Part shown: one piece after another, positions 46,791 to 49,691 of the stretch | How the letters are laid out: each line of letters opens with the position of its first letter | How positions within the stretch are numbered: the first letter of the stretch is position 1 | NCBI GenBank assembly: GCA_028286645.1 | Contig: JAQBRF010000004.1 | Location: 155,501-205,191, forward strand | Direction of reading: 5' to 3' | Source of the DNA: Candidatus Nomurabacteria bacterium | GTDB lineage: Bacteria; Patescibacteriota; Minisyncoccia; Phycocordibacterales; UBA5272 | DNA length: 49,691 nt | Program-made: the position numbers and the translations under genes | The notes under the pieces: generated by a model | Database searches by the model: none | The model's input: only the letters and a program-made list of their open reading frames with translations | What the model was told of the DNA's origin: nothing

Positions 46791-47330
46791 TCAACATACC
46801 CCTGGAGCGGCTACTTTTTGTGCTAATGAGTAAGTTGCTATAAACAAGAAAATAATACCGATATAGCCGATCTCTAAGCCTTGGTAAGGCAATAAATTAA
46901 GCATCGCTGAGAAGCCGAAAAAGCCAAGCACCACGCTAAGGAGAGCTGTTCCACACGCTACACATCCAATCCCTAGAATTGCCAGTATTAACCCCATCCC
47001 ACTATAAAGTCCGCTTCTGATTATGATATCTCCGCGAGATTTCATATAAGTGTATGCCATTGAAATATTTATACCTGCCAGAAGTGATCCTAAAATAGCT
47101 AAGATAAGCGTGCTAGTAGTGAATGTGTCTGAAATATTAAAAAAAGTTGTAAAAGCAAGTGATAATCTTTCAAAAAGTGGAAGCAAATCAAAAGAAAGCA
47201 CCTGGCTGGTTTCACTCCCATTCTCCACTATGAGGAGAAGTAAAAATAATACAATCGTGGAGATAATGATTACTCGCCTGCTATCTTTTCTTGAGCTTAT
47301 AATAGACAAGCTAGCAATTAACTGCTTCAT
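46791..47330 (-). CDS. Multi-helix membrane protein with CxxC motif
   Basis: Five membrane segments with a central ILGIGCVACGTALLSVVLGF motif: two cysteines two residues apart in a helix, as in several CPR/archaeal membrane families of unknown role, where redox or metal function is suspected. It ends AAPGVC. TAAAAT lies six bases before the ATG. No domain assigned. Confidence 0.66.
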   Translation of the reverse strand: MKQLIASLSIISSRKDSRRVIIISTIVLFLLLLIVENGSETSQVLSFDLLPLFERLSLAFTTFFNISDTFTTSTLILAILGSLLAGINISMAYTYMKSRGDIIIRSGLYSGMGLILAILGIGCVACGTALLSVVLGFFGFSAMLNLLPYQGLEIGYIGIIFLFIATYSLAQKVAAPGVC

Positions 47331-47373
47331 GTCTTAATTTTACCACAAGGACGACCCTTTCATTGTTTATAAC

Positions 47374-47409
47374 AAAATAAAATTCTGGAATATTCCAGAA
47401 TTTTATTTT
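47374..47409. terminator. Perfect 16-bp palindromic terminator
   Basis: Arms 47374-47389 and 47394-47409 (AAAATAAAATTCTGGA and reverse complement) around ATAT. On the minus strand the T-rich arm ends the 47403-47693 gene, whose stop lies inside the palindrome. Confidence 0.9.
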
Positions 47410-47693
47410 ATCTCATCCCCCACCTTTCTTCTTGCCAAGAAGTCTTCGAGTTGGACTATTTCTGTTTCAACTGCTTCTATCCATTCCTGTTTAGTCCCAT
47501 GGACAGCGCGCAGCTTTGCTTTATAATTTATGTAAAGCGGATAGATAAGTTCGGGCTCTTGCTCTAGCAGGTTATAAAATGTCTTTTGCTCATCATCGGT
47601 TAGCATCATTAGGCCTGTTTCAAATGCCCTGGCCTCTTCAGAAGTGAGCTCAGAGTCTTCTAATATTTTTCGTAAGCGTTCGTAAAGTGCCAT
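47403..47693 (-). CDS. Small helical hypothetical protein (96 aa)
   Basis: Acidic, all-helical: ALYERLRKILEDSELTSEEA, FETGLMMLTDDEQKTFYNLL and EWIEAVETEIVQLEDFLARR. No family recognised, though small proteins of this kind are frequent in CPR genomes. Native codon use and no SD; AATAAT lies six bases before the ATG. Confidence 0.66.
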   Translation of the reverse strand: MALYERLRKILEDSELTSEEARAFETGLMMLTDDEQKTFYNLLEQEPELIYPLYINYKAKLRAVHGTKQEWIEAVETEIVQLEDFLARRKVGDEIK

Positions 47694-47785
47694 AAAATGA
47701 TTATTTCCCTTGTAAAATAAGGGTTAAGAATACGCTTACTCTCTCATATATGATAAAAAGCGTCAAGGTATATAATTATCAGCTC

Positions 47786-48223
47786 TTAAGCTGCTATTTT
47801 CCACTTTTTGTTAATTTCATCATCCCCTGATTTAGGATTACCGTCCTTTGCCGCCTTCTTTCCTGGGGCACCATAATGTCGGTCATTGGCTGCTTCAATA
47901 GAATTACTATCATTTGCTGCTCTCATTCCTTCAGAAGGACCATAATGTCGGTCATTGGCTGCTTCAATTGTAACTGGAACGGCAATGGCCTCTCTAAATA
48001 CGCATTGATCAATTAAATTTATAAGGCCCTGTGTAACAGGAGACATTTCTTTTCTTCGCTCTTCTGCGGCCTGCTGGAAACTTCTGTAGTGTTCGGGCCA
48101 TTCCTTGGGAGGTTTGTAATGAGAAAGGTTCTCCGTAGGTATTGCTTTGGGAGAATTAAACATGCCTGACCCTTCTGGGGATCTAGACATTAACCTACGA
48201 AATTCCATTCTTTTTGAGTGCAT
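47786..48223 (-). CDS. Hypothetical protein with duplicated EAANDRHYG repeat
   Basis: Start at ATG 48223 is preferred over a TTG at 48298, since TATAAA lies seven bases upstream. Basic N-part (MHSKRMEFRRLMSRSPEGSG), Pro-rich middle (NLSHYKPPKEWPEHYRSF), and two copies of IEAANDRHYG about 20 residues apart, linked by MRAANDSNS, then KKAAKDGN. The repeat is also exact at DNA level. Probably disordered; function unknown. Confidence 0.58.
   Translation of the reverse strand: MHSKRMEFRRLMSRSPEGSGMFNSPKAIPTENLSHYKPPKEWPEHYRSFQQAAEERRKEMSPVTQGLINLIDQCVFREAIAVPVTIEAANDRHYGPSEGMRAANDSNSIEAANDRHYGAPGKKAAKDGNPKSGDDEINKKWKIAA
47870..47960. repeat. Two nearly identical 28-29-bp direct repeats within a gene
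   Basis: CCATAATGTCGGTCATTGGC with the following GCTTCAAT occurs near 47871 and again near 47930, about 60 bases apart, encoding the EAANDRHYG units. Confidence 0.75.
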
Positions 48224-48423
48224 GTAATGTTTTATATTACTTATTAATGAGTCGAGTATACTCCCCCCGCCTTTATTAATGCAAGCAATTTTAATCAAAC
48301 TTTAGCTTTAAAAGTTTTCATGATTTTATATGAATGATTCCCTTCCGATTTTTCTTTCCGTCAATATTGATTTCCGTTACTTTTTAAGAATGAGATGGTC
48401 ATAAAAGTTAAAGACTTATAAAT

Positions 48424-49137
48424 TTAATGGACTTCCTTCTGTTGACTATTTACAAAATTAGTCCAGTAGCTTACGATGTCACGGTCTTTTTTAAATGATG
48501 GAGTTAAGATATTTGCCCCCTCAGGGTTTGGTTCATTGTTTTTAAATATATAAACATATATCCCTTTCGGAGTGTTGTCTTTACATAGTTTTCCATCCAT
48601 TTCCGCTATTTTAATTATATTGTTACCTTCCACCGTAAATAAATATGATTTCCAGTCATCATCTGCGCACCCTGCACGCTCATATGAATAAAAATAATTC
48701 GACGAACCCACTCTAATTGCATTTGCATAATCTGAAAACCCAACAACTGCATCAAAGCTTTTGCTTTTGGCATTATATACATATGCTTCGTTTGTCGCTG
48801 TGCTGCTCCATGACACCACAATGTCTATATTGCCATCCCCATTAATATCGTTTAATTTAATATCATCAGGATAGTAGTCACTCTTTTTTAGAATAACCGT
48901 ATCTTCTCTCAGTATATAGAAAGAAGTTAGATAACCATTTCCTTGTGGCTTCTGTCTTAGTTCAACAGAATAATTTCGATCCTGCTCTTTAAAAATTTCA
49001 TTACCAACAATTAATTCATCATTTTCTGGTAAGGTAGAGGTGCTCTCATTTTTGCTTACTCTCCAAAAATAAGCGGTTATGATTATAATAATGACAATAA
49101 TGCATGCAATGATCCCATATTTCTTCTTTCCTCTCAT
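48424..49137 (-). CDS. Membrane-anchored protein with calcium-binding FG-GAP/VCBS-like repeat
   Basis: N-terminal helix (YGIIACIIVIIIIITAYFW) then an outside domain with KLNDINGDGNIDIVVSW: the DxNxDGxxD loop of FG-GAP/VCBS or EF-hand-like repeats, so calcium binding is likely. A cysteine pair (AGCADDDW and GKLCKDN) may form a disulfide. Two ATGs (49140 and 49137) follow TATACT by three and six bases; 49137 fits the usual spacing. Function unknown. Confidence 0.68.
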   Translation of the reverse strand: MRGKKKYGIIACIIVIIIIITAYFWRVSKNESTSTLPENDELIVGNEIFKEQDRNYSVELRQKPQGNGYLTSFYILREDTVILKKSDYYPDDIKLNDINGDGNIDIVVSWSSTATNEAYVYNAKSKSFDAVVGFSDYANAIRVGSSNYFYSYERAGCADDDWKSYLFTVEGNNIIKIAEMDGKLCKDNTPKGIYVYIFKNNEPNPEGANILTPSFKKDRDIVSYWTNFVNSQQKEVH

Positions 49138-49171
49138 CATGGAAGTATATACCAATTTGGTTTGATATTAT

Positions 49172-49200
49172 GATTACTTATAGACAAAATTACACGAAAA
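49172..49200 (+). promoter_or_regulatory. Promoter of the 49246 unit
   Basis: TTGATA (49172-49177), 17-base spacer, CAAAAT (49195-49200). Confidence 0.55.
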
Positions 49201-49245
49201 GAGTAGTGTATCTAGTGTTTCCTTAACCAATAGCAGGAGGATGCC

Positions 49246-49691
49246 TTGAGGCCCATTTCACTTTCATCCGCTGATTTGAAGGATATCGGCGCAAACCCCA
49301 CTTTCACTTCCTTGAAAGGCAACAAGTATCGCCTGAATCATTTTCCAATCGGCAAGCTGCGTACCCTCTCCTGGCGGGAAATGCAGGCGGTGAAGCGCGC
49401 CGCGTCAAGCGCATGGAATATATACGTGCGTTCCGGTGTTATCCATACCGCGATGTATCACACGGTGCAGTCAAACGCTGTTCCGCAACTGCCAGCTCTG
49501 GCGCCGGTGTCGGACGAGAGTCTCCTTATGTCCCCCGCGACGGTTAAAAGTGGCCGGAGGTCCACTGACGCAAATGCGTACGACTCATGGAATCGGCCGA
49601 TGATCATGCCTTACTTGTGGAATAGTCAAAATTCGCAGATCGCTCCGCAAGATCTCAGTTTTGCAAAGGCGTACGCAGGCATGAATTCGGA
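49246..49691 (+). CDS. Hypothetical protein, SD-led unit with TTG start (3' end outside window)
   Basis: Open frame of at least 148 codons to the right edge. AGGAGG (49235-49240) lies exactly five bases before TTG 49246; the product starts MRPISLSSADLKDIGANPTF and continues FPIGKLRTLSWREMQAVKRA. GC-rich with no native-like AT bias. No domain recognised; truncated by the window. The ATG inside the spacer (49241) stops after two codons. Confidence 0.6.
   Translation, partial: MRPISLSSADLKDIGANPTFTSLKGNKYRLNHFPIGKLRTLSWREMQAVKRAASSAWNIYVRSGVIHTAMYHTVQSNAVPQLPALAPVSDESLLMSPATVKSGRRSTDANAYDSWNRPMIMPYLWNSQNSQIAPQDLSFAKAYAGMNS

Overview
The window looks like chromosome from a Candidate Phyla Radiation (Patescibacteria) bacterium, most likely a Parcubacteria-type lineage. 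The grounds are compact AT-rich housekeeping genes, a Gram-positive-like cell-wall set with sortase and an LPxTG protein, many short single-helix membrane proteins, and ordinary use of TGA as stop (for example at the 4-base ftsW/murG overlap), which argues against the lineages that recode UGA. No rRNA, tRNA or CRISPR array was found. The lineage call is an inference from gene content, not from a marker tree.

Layout. 1-7.4 kb: scpB end, a DD-carboxypeptidase, mraY, ftsW, murG, gltX and an M23 murein hydrolase, all on + and nearly touching. 7.5-14.5 kb: tiny membrane proteins, an SPFH protein, a YgjP-type metallopeptidase, an HI0933-type flavoprotein, rlmB and small unknowns. 14.6-23 kb: an accessory stretch with an SOS module (lexA plus Y-family polymerase under a perfect 26-bp operator) and a row of eight self-contained small genes. 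23-30.7 kb: sortase plus LPxTG protein, two PD-(D/E)XK proteins (one fused to a UvrD-type helicase) and three candidate structured RNAs. 30.7-49.7 kb: housekeeping genes (rpmA, rplI, ctpA, cysS, dnaB, recR, rplU, rmuC, yqeY-like, HD hydrolases) interrupted by more self-contained units and RNAs.

The main observation is that two kinds of gene are mixed here. Housekeeping genes are AT-rich and lack a visible Shine-Dalgarno sequence. About twenty of them have a -10 box (TANNNT) only 6-10 bases before the start codon, so their mRNAs should be leaderless or nearly so; genes inside operons restart within a few bases of the previous stop. The second kind (about twenty short genes of mostly unknown function) is clearly richer in GC. 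Each gene, or in one case a pair, has its own TTGACA-like -35 box, usually a 17-base spacer, a clear SD about five bases before an often non-ATG start, and most have their own intrinsic terminator. Several candidate non-coding RNAs have the same promoter/terminator form. These units sit singly between housekeeping genes or in a tandem row (18.1-23.0 kb). Two use a -35 box that contains the stop codon of the housekeeping gene before them, and several use a -35 box fused to the T-run of the preceding terminator. One unit encodes a free-standing protein resembling the C-terminal domain of RNA polymerase alpha, another carries a DnaJ-like cysteine cluster, and several are multi-helix membrane proteins.

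This dispersed compartment, with its own expression signals, is the best candidate for something undescribed. Whether it is mobile, phage-derived or an old lineage-specific gene set cannot be decided from this window.
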